NCBI RefSeq assembly: GCF_002917925.1
Contig: NZ_PPFE01000001.1
Span: forward strand, 372,001-436,000
DNA length: 64,000 nucleotides
From: Roseovarius confluentis
Lineage (GTDB): Bacteria > Pseudomonadota > Alphaproteobacteria > Rhodobacterales > Rhodobacteraceae
Direction: 5' to 3'
In this document: one piece after another, positions 37,408-45,854 of the stretch
Numbering within the stretch: the stretch's first letter is position 1
Layout of the letters: every line of letters starts with the position of its first letter
Notes under the pieces: model-generated
Databases searched by the model: none
What the model was told of the DNA's origin: nothing
The model's input: the letters and a program-made list of their open reading frames with translations, nothing else
Made by a program: the position numbers and the translations under genes

Positions 37408-38916
37408 TTACTTCTGGACGCGCATGACGAAGCTGTCCTGCGTCTGGCCCGAGTAGTCGATCACCACGGTTTTGATGCGGCTGAATTCTTCGATCGCGGC
37501 AAAGCCATTGTGCTTTCCGTATCCGCTTTCCTTGAATCCGCCTGAGGGGGACATCATCGAAGGGCTGCGGTAGGTATTGATCCAGACCATGCCAGCCTCG
37601 ATCCGCCGCATGAAGCGCATCGCGCGGTTCATGTCGTCGGTCCATATGCCTGCCGCGAGGCCAAAGCGGGTGTCATTGGCCTTGTCAATCATGTCATCTT
37701 CGTCGGAAAAGGGCATGACGCCCAAAACCGGCCCGAAAACCTCATCGCGGCCCAGCGTCATTTCGTTTGTGACATCGGCAAAGATCGTGGGTTCGACATA
37801 CCAGCCGTCACCCATTCCTTCTGGACGGCCACCGCCACTTATCAGCCGCGCGCCTTCCGCCTTGGCCGTTTCCACGAACTGTCCGACTTTCTCGACCTGC
37901 GCCCAGAGGGCAAGAGGGCCCAGCTGCGTGGTATCGTCGTCTGGGGCGCCGATCCTGATCGCATTGGCGCGCTCGGACAAACGGTGAAGAACTTCATCAT
38001 AGATACTTTCGTGCACAAGGCAGCGAGACCCCGCGACGCAAGTTTGCCCTCCCGCCGCAAAAATGCCCGACACCACGCCGTTTACCGCGCGGTCCAGATC
38101 GGCATCTTCGCAGACGATGTGGGGCGATTTGCCTCCCAGCTCCAATGCCGTCTGCGTCAGGTTCTCGGCAGCTGATTTCGCGATAATCCGGCCGGTAGCC
38201 GGTCCGCCGGTGAAATCGACTTTGTCCACCTCGGGATGACGCACCAAAGTGTCACCAACAGTGCTGCCGTAACCGGTCACCACGTTGAACACGCCTTCGG
38301 GAAATCCTGCCTCTTTCACCAGTTCCGCGATTGCCATCACCGCAGCAGAGGCATGTTCCGAAGGCTTCACAACCATCGTGTTTCCCAGCGCCAGACAAGG
38401 GGCCATGGCGCGGTTCAACAGCAGAAGGGGCGAATTCCATGGCACGATGGTCGCGATAACGCCGATGGGCTCCCGGATCGTGAAGTTCAACATGTCCGGC
38501 TTGTTTACCGGAATCGTGGTGCCCTCCACCTTGTCGGCCATGCCGGCGAAGTATCGTAGCCCCAGAGCCACCGCATTCGCCAGCGCCTGCATCTCGCGAA
38601 ACAGCTTGCCATTGTCGCGTGTTTCGAGGCGCGCAAGGCGATCCGCGTTCTCGCTGACGAGCTCTGACAACCGGCCCAGAAGCGCCCCGCGTTCCGATTG
38701 GGAGATGTCGCGCCAGGACGGTTTCTTTAAAGCAGCGCGTGCAGCCATGACCGCTGCATCCACTTCCTCCGTGGTAGCGTCTGCAATACGGGACCATTCC
38801 TTCCCGGTTGCGGGGTCGAAGCTCGCGAATGTTTCACCTTTTGACGTGATGAAGTCATTGTTGACGAATATCGGCAGACAGTTTCCCGCGATCTTATCGG
38901 TCGTAAATTGTGTCAT
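37408..38916 (-). CDS. Aldehyde dehydrogenase, catabolic cluster
   Basis: 502 residues, NAD(P)-dependent ALDH superfamily with intact catalysis: Glu259 in LELGGKSPH, Cys293 in GGQTCVAGSR, and PWNSPLLL and FTGGPATGR for cofactor binding. The TgnC-type enzyme of trigonelline degradation and the 5-carboxymethyl-2-hydroxymuconate branch are plausible relatives. It overlaps the flavin-reductase start by 4 bp upstream and is followed 23 bp later by the LLM oxygenase gene, placing oxidation of a ring-opened aldehyde in the same unit. Confidence 0.93.
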   Translation of the reverse strand: MTQFTTDKIAGNCLPIFVNNDFITSKGETFASFDPATGKEWSRIADATTEEVDAAVMAARAALKKPSWRDISQSERGALLGRLSELVSENADRLARLETRDNGKLFREMQALANAVALGLRYFAGMADKVEGTTIPVNKPDMLNFTIREPIGVIATIVPWNSPLLLLNRAMAPCLALGNTMVVKPSEHASAAVMAIAELVKEAGFPEGVFNVVTGYGSTVGDTLVRHPEVDKVDFTGGPATGRIIAKSAAENLTQTALELGGKSPHIVCEDADLDRAVNGVVSGIFAAGGQTCVAGSRCLVHESIYDEVLHRLSERANAIRIGAPDDDTTQLGPLALWAQVEKVGQFVETAKAEGARLISGGGRPEGMGDGWYVEPTIFADVTNEMTLGRDEVFGPVLGVMPFSDEDDMIDKANDTRFGLAAGIWTDDMNRAMRFMRRIEAGMVWINTYRSPSMMSPSGGFKESGYGKHNGFAAIEEFSRIKTVVIDYSGQTQDSFVMRVQK

Positions 38917-39905
38917 GTTCGCTTCTCTTCCAAATTGAATACATCACTCCACGGGGTTGCCTGACCCGCAAATCGCGCGATATGTCCGCTGCGGCGCGGC
39001 GCATCGGCATATAGACTGAAGGCACCGTCGCGATTCTCGCTCAGATACCGGCGCACCATCGATCGCATGCCACGAACCGGCATCTCATCAACCGGAAGCT
39101 CGTCGAGCGCAAAGATGCGATAGCCGTCTTTCAAGTCCGGCGTCCCGTCTAATGATCCGTGAAAGAACATCCAGGTGCCGTCGCCCTTGGGCTCATCGAA
39201 AACCGAATAGAGCACGTTCCAGTTCACATCGACGCCCGCCTCACTCAAACAATTGTCAAGGCTGGTGCGCGCGGCTCTAAAGCCCGGTTGCGGCCGCCCC
39301 ATGGGAACCGTCCAGGCACCGTTCACCTTTTGCAGCAAAACACCCTCTGAACCGGCCAGAAGTCCGCCCACCTGAACGCCGCCATTTGCAGTTTCCATCA
39401 GGGCCTCGACCGGCTTTGGCGCCTCGAGATATTGGCCCTTCAGATAGATTAGTGGGGCCAGATCAGACTGGTCGAAATCCCTCACCCGTCCGATCAGGAC
39501 GATATGGTCACCCGCGTCCACAAATTGGTGAACCAAGCAGTCGAACCATGCCGCGCTTTTGTCGATGAGAGGCGCACCGTTTTCTCCTGACTCCCACATG
39601 ACATCAGCGAAGCGATCAGGCTGCCGTGAAGCAAATTTGTTTGACAGGTCGACTTGGCTAGCAGAGAGAATATTCACCGCAAAACTTTTGCAGCGGCGGA
39701 AGTGCTCGAGACTTGTCGAGGTCTTCGCGATGCATATCAGTAGGAGCGCAGGCTCGAGCGAGACCGATGTAAAGGAATTGGCGGTGAACCCGAGCGGCTT
39801 GCCTTCGGTATCCTGGCAGGTGACGATTGTTACGCCTGTGGCAAAGGCACCAAAGGCGCGCCTGAGTGCGTCACAGTCCTCATTGCTGAGTCTTTGGCTA
39901 GCCAT
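38913..39905 (-). CDS. Flavin reductase fused to a degenerate Nudix-like domain
   Basis: 330 residues. Residues 1-165 are a flavin reductase (HpaC/TgnA type): LRRAFGAFATGVTIVTCQ, GFTANSFTSVSLEPALLLICI, FAVNILSA. Residues ~175-300 look like a Nudix fold: VLLQKVNGAWTVPMGRPQPG precedes a box region reading SLDNCLSEAGV, where the REUxEExGU core is mostly lost, so hydrolase activity is unlikely. The reductase supplies FMNH2 to the LLM oxygenase. The fused half may bind an ADP-like part of NADH or sense substrate; this is inference. Coupled to the ALDH gene by ATGA overlap. Confidence 0.88.
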   Translation of the reverse strand: MASQRLSNEDCDALRRAFGAFATGVTIVTCQDTEGKPLGFTANSFTSVSLEPALLLICIAKTSTSLEHFRRCKSFAVNILSASQVDLSNKFASRQPDRFADVMWESGENGAPLIDKSAAWFDCLVHQFVDAGDHIVLIGRVRDFDQSDLAPLIYLKGQYLEAPKPVEALMETANGGVQVGGLLAGSEGVLLQKVNGAWTVPMGRPQPGFRAARTSLDNCLSEAGVDVNWNVLYSVFDEPKGDGTWMFFHGSLDGTPDLKDGYRIFALDELPVDEMPVRGMRSMVRRYLSENRDGAFSLYADAPRRSGHIARFAGQATPWSDVFNLEEKRT

Positions 39906-39914
39906 TACTACTCA

Positions 39915-39953
39915 CTTCCCTTGGTCAATGATCTTGAACGCAGTCTAGGGAAG
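39915..39953 (-). promoter_or_regulatory. Inverted repeat upstream of flavin reductase gene
   Basis: CTTCCCT (39915-39921) and AGGGAAG (39947-39953) form perfect 7-bp arms with a 25-bp spacer, starting 10 bp before the flavin-reductase start codon. It lies in the 100-bp gap behind the PucR gene, the only gap over 25 bp in the minus-strand catabolic run, so a promoter or operator here is reasonable. No experimental basis. Confidence 0.35.
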
Positions 39954-40005
39954 GTGCCGGCTCTCAATCCTCAATCGAATACGAGGAGCAAACGAAGAAT
40001 TTTTT

Positions 40006-41796
40006 CTACGTTCTGTAGGACTTTCTCAGCTTGTATAGGCGCAGGGCCAGTTCGAGTTCAAAGCATTGCCCTGAATCTGAAAGGTCAATGTTGTGCTTTT
40101 CGGCTAGGCGCTCCAAGCGATAACGCATGGTCGAGACGTGAATTTTCAGCTCATCGGCAGATTCCTGCAGCCGCCGTCCGCTATTAAGAAAGACATCAAG
40201 TGTATTCAGTGCGGTCTGGCCCTTGCTTGACCCATTTTCTGCGATTGGCTCAATTGTCTTTGCAAGAAAATTCTCAGCCGTGGCTTCGCTGAGCGATGTC
40301 ATCAACGTGTTGAGCGCTCCAATATTCTGGGCCGTTATCCAGCCGCGAGCCTTCATGCGCTCAGCCAAAGTCAGGTTCCGATGGCATACTTCCTGGGCAT
40401 GAGGTATCTGGATCAGTTCCGGTATAGGGTCGGACAGTGTGATCGCTGCGTCTGGAGGAAGCGCCGGACGAACCTGCGCCATAAACCCGTCACGGAACTT
40501 CTTCTCCTCTACATCCGGAAGATCATGCAAAAGAAAATAAATCGCGCCGTCGAATCCACAGGATACGGACTGGCCAAAGGTTTCCTGGACCTTGCGTATG
40601 ACAAAACTGTAAGCGCCGTCCTCAAGCGGATCACGTCCTGGGCAGCGAATTGCCAATAACCTCATCGTGCCATCGAGACTAAAATCAAGCATTGCCGCTT
40701 CTTCCAGAAGTTCCTCCTGATTTGTAAGTTCACCAGAGAAAAGCCGCTTGAGCAGACGTTGCGCTGCATGACCTCGAATTCGAAAAGCGACGTAATTGCG
40801 CAACATCATTGTCGACAAAGCAAACTGCCCGGCCTGAACGACAATCTCCTGTTGCGGGGTTAATTCACCAGAATCAATGAGGAACAAGGCACCGACGCGG
40901 CTACCGTCTATGTCCAGCCCGCGCACACGCACATCCCGTGGCGGTCCGTTCCCCAATCGCAAGGGAACAGTTTCGCCGCCATTCGAGGACTCTGCCCGTA
41001 GCGTCTGTCGCACGATCTCGCCCAGCAGGTTGCGTTGGTTCATGTCTAGCGGCGGCCAGTCGAGATCTTTATCCATGATGGGGCGACCTGAGGTGAGATC
41101 CACAGCGAACCACATTCCTGGAAAAAGGCGTGAAAGAACTCTTACAAAATCTTCGGATTTCTCGAGGTTGAGAGTGCTGGCCAAGGCGTCCGTGAGATTG
41201 CCCAGAACTTCGCGCAGTGAATGCGCCTCTGCGGTCTCCTTTTCCAGGGCCTGCATCCTGCGCACGGCAAGATCCGCAAGATCCGCAAGACATTGCAGAA
41301 AGCCCATTTCGGTCTGATCGACTTCGACGACCTCATAAGCGTAGACGGAAAAGACGATCGCGCGGCCTTCTGAGTCGGGAAATTTCAATGGAATGAGAAC
41401 CACTGTGCGATAGCCGCGGTGCCGTGCGTCATCGCGAAAGTTGGGATAACCATCCTGCTCGGACGCATCCGGCATGACCAGGGGTTTGCCCGTTTCCACG
41501 ATCCTAACCAACGGGCTGCCGCCTGCTTCCCATTCCCGCATTGTCGCGACCGCCTGCGGGCGGAAAGGATCGTATCGCACGATGGGCATCGTCATTTCAC
41601 GCTTCAGGTCCAGCGCCTGGATTGTGCTGGTTGACCAGTTGGAATGCATGCACACGCCTTCCGTCAGACGTCGAAGCACGTCGTGCAGATCGTGGCTTTC
41701 GTGGATTAATCGCGCAATTTCCGAAACCTTGCGAAACTTCTGTGCCCCTGGCGTGCTGTTTTCGCCTGAAGCACTCAAGTGAGGGCTGTCAGGCAC
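40006..41796 (-). CDS. PucR/CdaR-type regulator with GAF-like sensor domain
   Basis: 596 residues. N-terminal GAF-like domain (~25-190: IARLIHESHDLHDVLRRLTEGVC to FLQCLADLADLAVRRMQ), a second helical/alpha-beta region, a CdaR GGDEF-like segment (~345-480) and the C-terminal PucR HTH at ~540-596 (LNTLDVFLNSGRRLQESADELKIHVSTMRYRLERLAE). This family senses small metabolites such as purine or polyamine-type compounds and activates catabolic genes. It overlaps the upstream hydrolase gene by 8 bp and is transcribed with the cluster, a typical local regulator arrangement. Confidence 0.88.
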   Translation of the reverse strand: MPDSPHLSASGENSTPGAQKFRKVSEIARLIHESHDLHDVLRRLTEGVCMHSNWSTSTIQALDLKREMTMPIVRYDPFRPQAVATMREWEAGGSPLVRIVETGKPLVMPDASEQDGYPNFRDDARHRGYRTVVLIPLKFPDSEGRAIVFSVYAYEVVEVDQTEMGFLQCLADLADLAVRRMQALEKETAEAHSLREVLGNLTDALASTLNLEKSEDFVRVLSRLFPGMWFAVDLTSGRPIMDKDLDWPPLDMNQRNLLGEIVRQTLRAESSNGGETVPLRLGNGPPRDVRVRGLDIDGSRVGALFLIDSGELTPQQEIVVQAGQFALSTMMLRNYVAFRIRGHAAQRLLKRLFSGELTNQEELLEEAAMLDFSLDGTMRLLAIRCPGRDPLEDGAYSFVIRKVQETFGQSVSCGFDGAIYFLLHDLPDVEEKKFRDGFMAQVRPALPPDAAITLSDPIPELIQIPHAQEVCHRNLTLAERMKARGWITAQNIGALNTLMTSLSEATAENFLAKTIEPIAENGSSKGQTALNTLDVFLNSGRRLQESADELKIHVSTMRYRLERLAEKHNIDLSDSGQCFELELALRLYKLRKSYRT

Positions 41797-42436
41797 GTTG
41801 GACTACTCCGGCAGGGCTCGAAAGCTTCTTTTCAATTTCAGCACAACTTACGACGTGGCCGTAATTGCCTGAGAATGCCTCGAGTGTTGCCCGTTGACGT
41901 GTCGGATTGTTCGATGCAACGGCATCACCAATCAGTGCGGTGTGATAGCCATAGTGCACTGCATGACGCGCCGTGTCCTCGACACACATCTCGGTAACCG
42001 TTCCCGCGAAGAGTAAACCATCGACACCCGCCGCTTCGAGCTGCGTTTGCAAATCCGTTTGAAAAAAAGCGCTGTAATACGGTTTGTCGATCACTATTTC
42101 ATTATCCAACGGTGCCAGCTCATCGACAATAGCAACTGCTTCGCGGGCCTCTCCGATATCGGTGTAGTATCGCCTGAATTCCGGCCTGCAAGCATTGATG
42201 GGTGGTTCAAGCAATCTCAACCATTGCAGGCGATCTTGTAGATGCGCGTAGTTTGGTGACCCAATGTATCGCGTATGCACGACCGGTAAAGGTGCTTTGC
42301 GGAAAAGAGTGAGTATGCCTGTCAGTCTCGGCAGAACTTCACGTGCATCCGGCACCTCTAGTGGAGCGCCCTGACGGACAAAATCGTTCTGCATATCGAC
42401 GATGACGAGCGCGGGTCGTTCAGTTTTTTCAAGCAT
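41789..42436 (-). CDS. Isochorismatase-fold cysteine amidohydrolase (RutB-like)
   Basis: 215 residues from ATG 42436. The cysteine-hydrolase triad is complete: Asp14 in IVDMQNDF, Lys118 in VIDKPYYSAF and Cys151 in TVTEMCVEDTARH. Family members cleave carbamates, ureidoacrylate (RutB), N-carbamoylsarcosine, maleamate and nicotinamide. As first gene of the minus-strand cluster, facing the betaine-type transporter, it most likely removes an amide or formamide group from a ring-opening product; a maleamate- or N-formyl-type amide would fit. An upstream in-frame ATG 42472 lacks a ribosome-binding site. Confidence 0.88.
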   Translation of the reverse strand: MLEKTERPALVIVDMQNDFVRQGAPLEVPDAREVLPRLTGILTLFRKAPLPVVHTRYIGSPNYAHLQDRLQWLRLLEPPINACRPEFRRYYTDIGEAREAVAIVDELAPLDNEIVIDKPYYSAFFQTDLQTQLEAAGVDGLLFAGTVTEMCVEDTARHAVHYGYHTALIGDAVASNNPTRQRATLEAFSGNYGHVVSCAEIEKKLSSPAGVVQRA

Positions 42437-42515
42437 CGGGCATACCTTGCAAAAGTTTTGGCAGGGTAACACTATCGCTACCCTAGCAAATGCCGCAATT
42501 CCACGGAGAATATGA

Positions 42516-42545
42516 CGTCTTTTTCCTATTCCAGATAGGAAGACG
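42516..42545. promoter_or_regulatory. Imperfect inverted repeat in divergent promoter region
   Basis: CGTCTT-TTT-CCTAT (42516-42529) and ATAGG-AAGACG (42535-42545) are complementary over 11 bp apart from a three-base insertion in the left arm, with a 5-base centre. It lies in the middle of the 194-bp space between the divergent hydrolase and transporter genes, where an operator controlling both directions would be expected. The PucR-type regulator is the natural candidate to bind it. Confidence 0.5.
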
Positions 42546-42630
42546 GAGCCAATTGCCTGCTGTTCAATCGTGATTCAGTATTCTCGCGACTGGATCGCCC
42601 CATCGCATGAGAAAAAGAGGACATATAACC

Positions 42631-43740
42631 GTGAGCAACCGCATAGAGGTTCGAAACCTTTACAAGATATTCGGGAATGATCCCGCTCAAGCCCTACGCA
42701 TGCTCGAGGCGGGCAGCAGCAAAGACAAACTTCTGGCCGAAACCGGCAGTGTGTTGGGAGTGGACAATGTGTCCCTGAAAGTTCCTGCCGGCGCGATCTC
42801 GGTCATCATGGGCTTGTCCGGCTCAGGAAAGTCGACGCTTGCTCGCTGCGTCAATCGAATCCTTGAACCAACCGCAGGCCAGGTGCTGCTGGATGGTGAC
42901 GACATCACCCATGTTGGCCTAGACAAACTACGCGAGATCCGACGCCATCGTATGTCGATGGTTTTCCAGAACTTCGGCTTGTTCCCGCGAAAATCAGTGA
43001 TTGAAAACGTGGCTTTTGGCCTGAAAATGCAAGGTATCGGCCAACGAGAACGCTATGCGAAGGCCGGCGAGGTTCTGGAAACCGTCGGTCTATCGGCTTG
43101 GGCGTCCCATCTGCCAGCGGCTCTGAGTGGTGGTATGCGTCAGCGGGTGGGTCTTGCTCGAGCTCTTGCCACCGATGCGGACATACTTATCATGGATGAA
43201 GCTTTCAGTGCGCTCGACCCCCTGATCCGGGGCGAGATGCAGGGCGAATTGCTGCGTCTGCAGAATGCACTCCACAAGACGGTGCTCTTCATTACCCACG
43301 ACTTTCAGGAAGCGCTCAGGCTCGGGACACGTATCGCGATCATGTCGGACGGTGCCCTGATCAGGGAAGGTGCGCCCCAAGAAGTCGTGACCGAACCTGG
43401 CCACGACTACGTGGCGGCTTTCACCCGTAACGTGGACCGCAGCCGTCTTTTCGATGCGCTGTCCGTAATGAGTGCCGAAAAAAACGAGTTTTTCGAGTTG
43501 GATTCCGAGGGGCGTCTGATCGGGTATCGCGAGACTGCTACGGGCAAATTGTCCCAGAATTATACAGCAGTTCGACCGGAAACCAAGCTTATTGCCATAG
43601 CTGGCGCTGCTCAAGGCGGTCGGCCAGTAGCCGTGACAGACGAAGAGGGGCGCTATCAAGGTTATGTTCCCACACAGGCTTTGTTGGCGGGAATTTCCGG
43701 GCCGAAGGTCCCTGACCAAGAGGACACCGTATATGTTTGA
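42631..43740 (+). CDS. proV: Glycine betaine/proline-type ABC transporter ATPase
   Basis: 369 residues from GTG 42631 with AGAGGA (42616-42621); ATG 42607 is in frame but lacks a site. Walker A GLSGSGKST, Q-loop MVFQNFGLFP, signature ALSGGMRQRVGLARALA, Walker B ILIMDEAFSALD, His switch FITHDF, then a C-terminal regulatory region of CBS-like half-repeats (VAVTDEEGRYQGYV). This is the ProV/OpuAA type that drives uptake of quaternary ammonium zwitterions. Overlaps the permease start by 8 bp. Symbol by family; substrate may differ. Confidence 0.9.
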   Translation: MSNRIEVRNLYKIFGNDPAQALRMLEAGSSKDKLLAETGSVLGVDNVSLKVPAGAISVIMGLSGSGKSTLARCVNRILEPTAGQVLLDGDDITHVGLDKLREIRRHRMSMVFQNFGLFPRKSVIENVAFGLKMQGIGQRERYAKAGEVLETVGLSAWASHLPAALSGGMRQRVGLARALATDADILIMDEAFSALDPLIRGEMQGELLRLQNALHKTVLFITHDFQEALRLGTRIAIMSDGALIREGAPQEVVTEPGHDYVAAFTRNVDRSRLFDALSVMSAEKNEFFELDSEGRLIGYRETATGKLSQNYTAVRPETKLIAIAGAAQGGRPVAVTDEEGRYQGYVPTQALLAGISGPKVPDQEDTVYV

Positions 43741-44686
43741 AATGGAAACCTATTACATCCCGCTCGATGACTGGATTCAGACCGGGATCGAATGGCTCGC
43801 TTTCAATTTTCGTCCCTTCTTCTTGCTTATCCGCTGGCCGGTGGAGGCGCTTCTGAAAACGATTGAAAGCGGTCTTCTGGTAGTCCCTGCGCTGATTCTC
43901 GTAGTGACCTTTGCCTTGCTTGCATTGTGGATCAGTGGCCGCGGCCTTGCACTTTTTACTGCGTTCGCCCTGATCTTCATTAACCTCATAGACCTCTGGG
44001 CCGAAGCGATGACCACCCTGTCGCTTATCGCGACGGCCATCGTCGCCTGCGTCCTGATCGGGATCCCGACTGGAATTTTGTGCGCACGAAGTGAATTGGC
44101 ATGGCGGATCGTGCGGCCGGTTCTGGACATCATGCAGACCACACCGTCTTTCGTTTATCTCATCCCGGTCGTGATGCTCTTTGGCGTGGGAACAGTGCCA
44201 GGCGCTGTAGCGGTCATCATCGTCGCAGCGCCGCCCCTGATAAGGTTTACCAACCTAGGCATTCGAATGGTTGACAAGGAGCTCGTTGAGGCTGGCATTG
44301 CCTACGGTGCGACAAGCCGACAACTTCTCTGGGAAGTGCAACTGCCCCAAGCTCTGCCCACAATCCTGGGGGGCCTGAACCAGACCGTTCTTATGGCCAT
44401 GGTAATGGCCGTCATTGTAGCGATGATCGGTGCAGAGGGCCTTGGTCTGGTGGTGCTTCAGGGTCTTGGAAGACTCGATGTGGGTCGCGCAGCGATTGGG
44501 GGGATCGGGATCGTCCTTCTCGCCATAATTCTCGATCGTCTGACTCAAGCTCTTGCCCACCGCCAAAAGCCAGATTCACCTAAGCCATCGCAACAGGGTG
44601 TCCGCTTCTCGATCAAAAGGGCCTTAGCGGGCAGCAGGAAAGAACATTTGGCAAATTCGGACGAGCCTATTCGGGCCGATCAATGA
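43733..44686 (+). CDS. proW: Glycine betaine/proline-type ABC transporter permease
   Basis: 317 residues from ATG 43733, inside the last codons of the ATPase gene, with AAGAGGA (43718-43724). It has ~7 membrane helices with the EAA-type loop ELVEAGIAYGATSRQLLWEVQLPQALPTIL that contacts the ATPase. N-terminal amphipathic stretch as in ProW. Its 3' end overlaps the open frame containing the binding-protein gene. Family transports glycine betaine, proline betaine and related zwitterions. Confidence 0.9.
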   Translation: MFEMETYYIPLDDWIQTGIEWLAFNFRPFFLLIRWPVEALLKTIESGLLVVPALILVVTFALLALWISGRGLALFTAFALIFINLIDLWAEAMTTLSLIATAIVACVLIGIPTGILCARSELAWRIVRPVLDIMQTTPSFVYLIPVVMLFGVGTVPGAVAVIIVAAPPLIRFTNLGIRMVDKELVEAGIAYGATSRQLLWEVQLPQALPTILGGLNQTVLMAMVMAVIVAMIGAEGLGLVVLQGLGRLDVGRAAIGGIGIVLLAIILDRLTQALAHRQKPDSPKPSQQGVRFSIKRALAGSRKEHLANSDEPIRADQ

Positions 44687-44772
44687 ACAGAATTCTACTG
44701 GCCACAATTGCACCTGCAAAGTTGAACCAGAAAAGCGCAGGTGCGCTCAACTCAACCAACAGGAGACTATAC

Positions 44773-45807
44773 ATGAATTTCGTGACCAAAAGATGTCTTG
44801 TCAGCGCAGCTCTGATCGCATTCGCCGGCCCGGTCTTGGCAGAGGAACTGCCGGGAGAGGGCAAGTCTGTGCGCTTTGCACGTAACGATAGCCTTGGGGC
44901 CCAATACGTCCAAGACGAAATATTGGTGACCCTGATGAAAGAGCTGGGCTACGAGGTCGATCTTCGCACGATTGGTGTGGCGGCCTTTCTGCAAGCCGCC
45001 GCACAGGGCGACATGGACATCACAGGCGACATGAACATGCCTCAGCGCGCCCTTCAGTTCGAGAAAGTCGAAGACGAACTGTCATTACTTGGTGACGGGA
45101 CCATCGGCGGCGGTGGCGGTATCAATGGCTACGTCATCGATAAGAGGACAGCGGAGGAATATGGGATCACCGAGGTCTCGCAGCTCAAGGACCCAGAGCT
45201 TGCGAAGCTGTTCGACTCCGATGGGGACGGCAAAGCCAATCTTGCGAACTGCAACCCAGGCTGGAGCTGTGGGGACGTGGTGGATTATCAGCTCGAGGAA
45301 TACGGGCTGCTCGATACAGTGGAATCCATTCGGGCAACGTATGAGCCTCTATTGGCAGAGGTCTTCGCCCGCTACCGGCAAGAACAGCCTATCCTGTATT
45401 ATACTTGGAGCCCCTCCTTCGTGACGGAAGAGCTGAAACCAGGGGAAGACGTGGTCTGGCTGCCCATCCCCTACGGTGCCCTACCGGAAGGCGTTACATC
45501 CAGCGGTGGCCATGAAGTTTCCGGCGTGGTGGGTTGCGCCGGGGACCAGGATCCCTGTCGGATGGCCACCGGATCCTGGAACTGGAAGCTTGCCGCCAAC
45601 AAGGAGTTCCTTGAAGAGAACCCTGCGATCGAAAGCCTGGCCGAGACGGTGCAATGGCCCCTTGCGACCTGGTCAAGCTGGGAGGGGCAAATGATGGAAG
45701 ATAACTCCGACAAAGCTATCGAGGAAATTGCCCAGAAATGGATCTCCGAAAATCGCGACGTAGTCGATGAATGGCTGGCTCAGGCGAAAACTGCGGCAAA
45801 GAGTTAA
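44773..45807 (+). CDS. proX: Betaine-type ABC transporter substrate-binding protein
   Basis: 344 residues from ATG 44773 behind CAGGAGA (44759-44765). Signal peptide to ~residue 21 (VLAEE). The mature protein follows the OpuAC/ProX fold: KSVRFARNDSLGAQYVQDEILVTLMKELGYEVD, then ITGDMNMPQ, YTWSPSFVTEELKPGEDVVWLPIPYG, and terminal ALDH-independent helices. Tyr/Trp residues such as those in YYTWSP are typical of cation-pi cages that hold quaternary ammonium groups. Because the neighbouring enzymes degrade rather than accumulate, a pyridinium or pyrrolidinium betaine is a likelier ligand than an osmolyte. Confidence 0.87.
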   Translation: MNFVTKRCLVSAALIAFAGPVLAEELPGEGKSVRFARNDSLGAQYVQDEILVTLMKELGYEVDLRTIGVAAFLQAAAQGDMDITGDMNMPQRALQFEKVEDELSLLGDGTIGGGGGINGYVIDKRTAEEYGITEVSQLKDPELAKLFDSDGDGKANLANCNPGWSCGDVVDYQLEEYGLLDTVESIRATYEPLLAEVFARYRQEQPILYYTWSPSFVTEELKPGEDVVWLPIPYGALPEGVTSSGGHEVSGVVGCAGDQDPCRMATGSWNWKLAANKEFLEENPAIESLAETVQWPLATWSSWEGQMMEDNSDKAIEEIAQKWISENRDVVDEWLAQAKTAAKS

Positions 45808-45817
45808 CGAAACATCA

Positions 45818-45854
45818 CGCTCACCTGCGCCGACTTTCTTGGTTCAGGTGAGCG
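45818..45854 (+). terminator. Strong hairpin after the betaine-type transporter
   Basis: CGCTCACCTG (45818-45827) and CAGGTGAGCG (45845-45854) make a perfect 10-bp stem with a 17-base loop, beginning 10 bp after the binding-protein stop. There is no T-run, so it could be a processing or 3'-stabilising hairpin instead of an intrinsic terminator. Confidence 0.55.

Noticed and set aside
36308-37645. Long N-terminal extension of the LLM oxygenase
   Set aside because: The added 87 residues overlap the ALDH gene and have no family similarity; ATG 37384 begins the luciferase-like barrel exactly.
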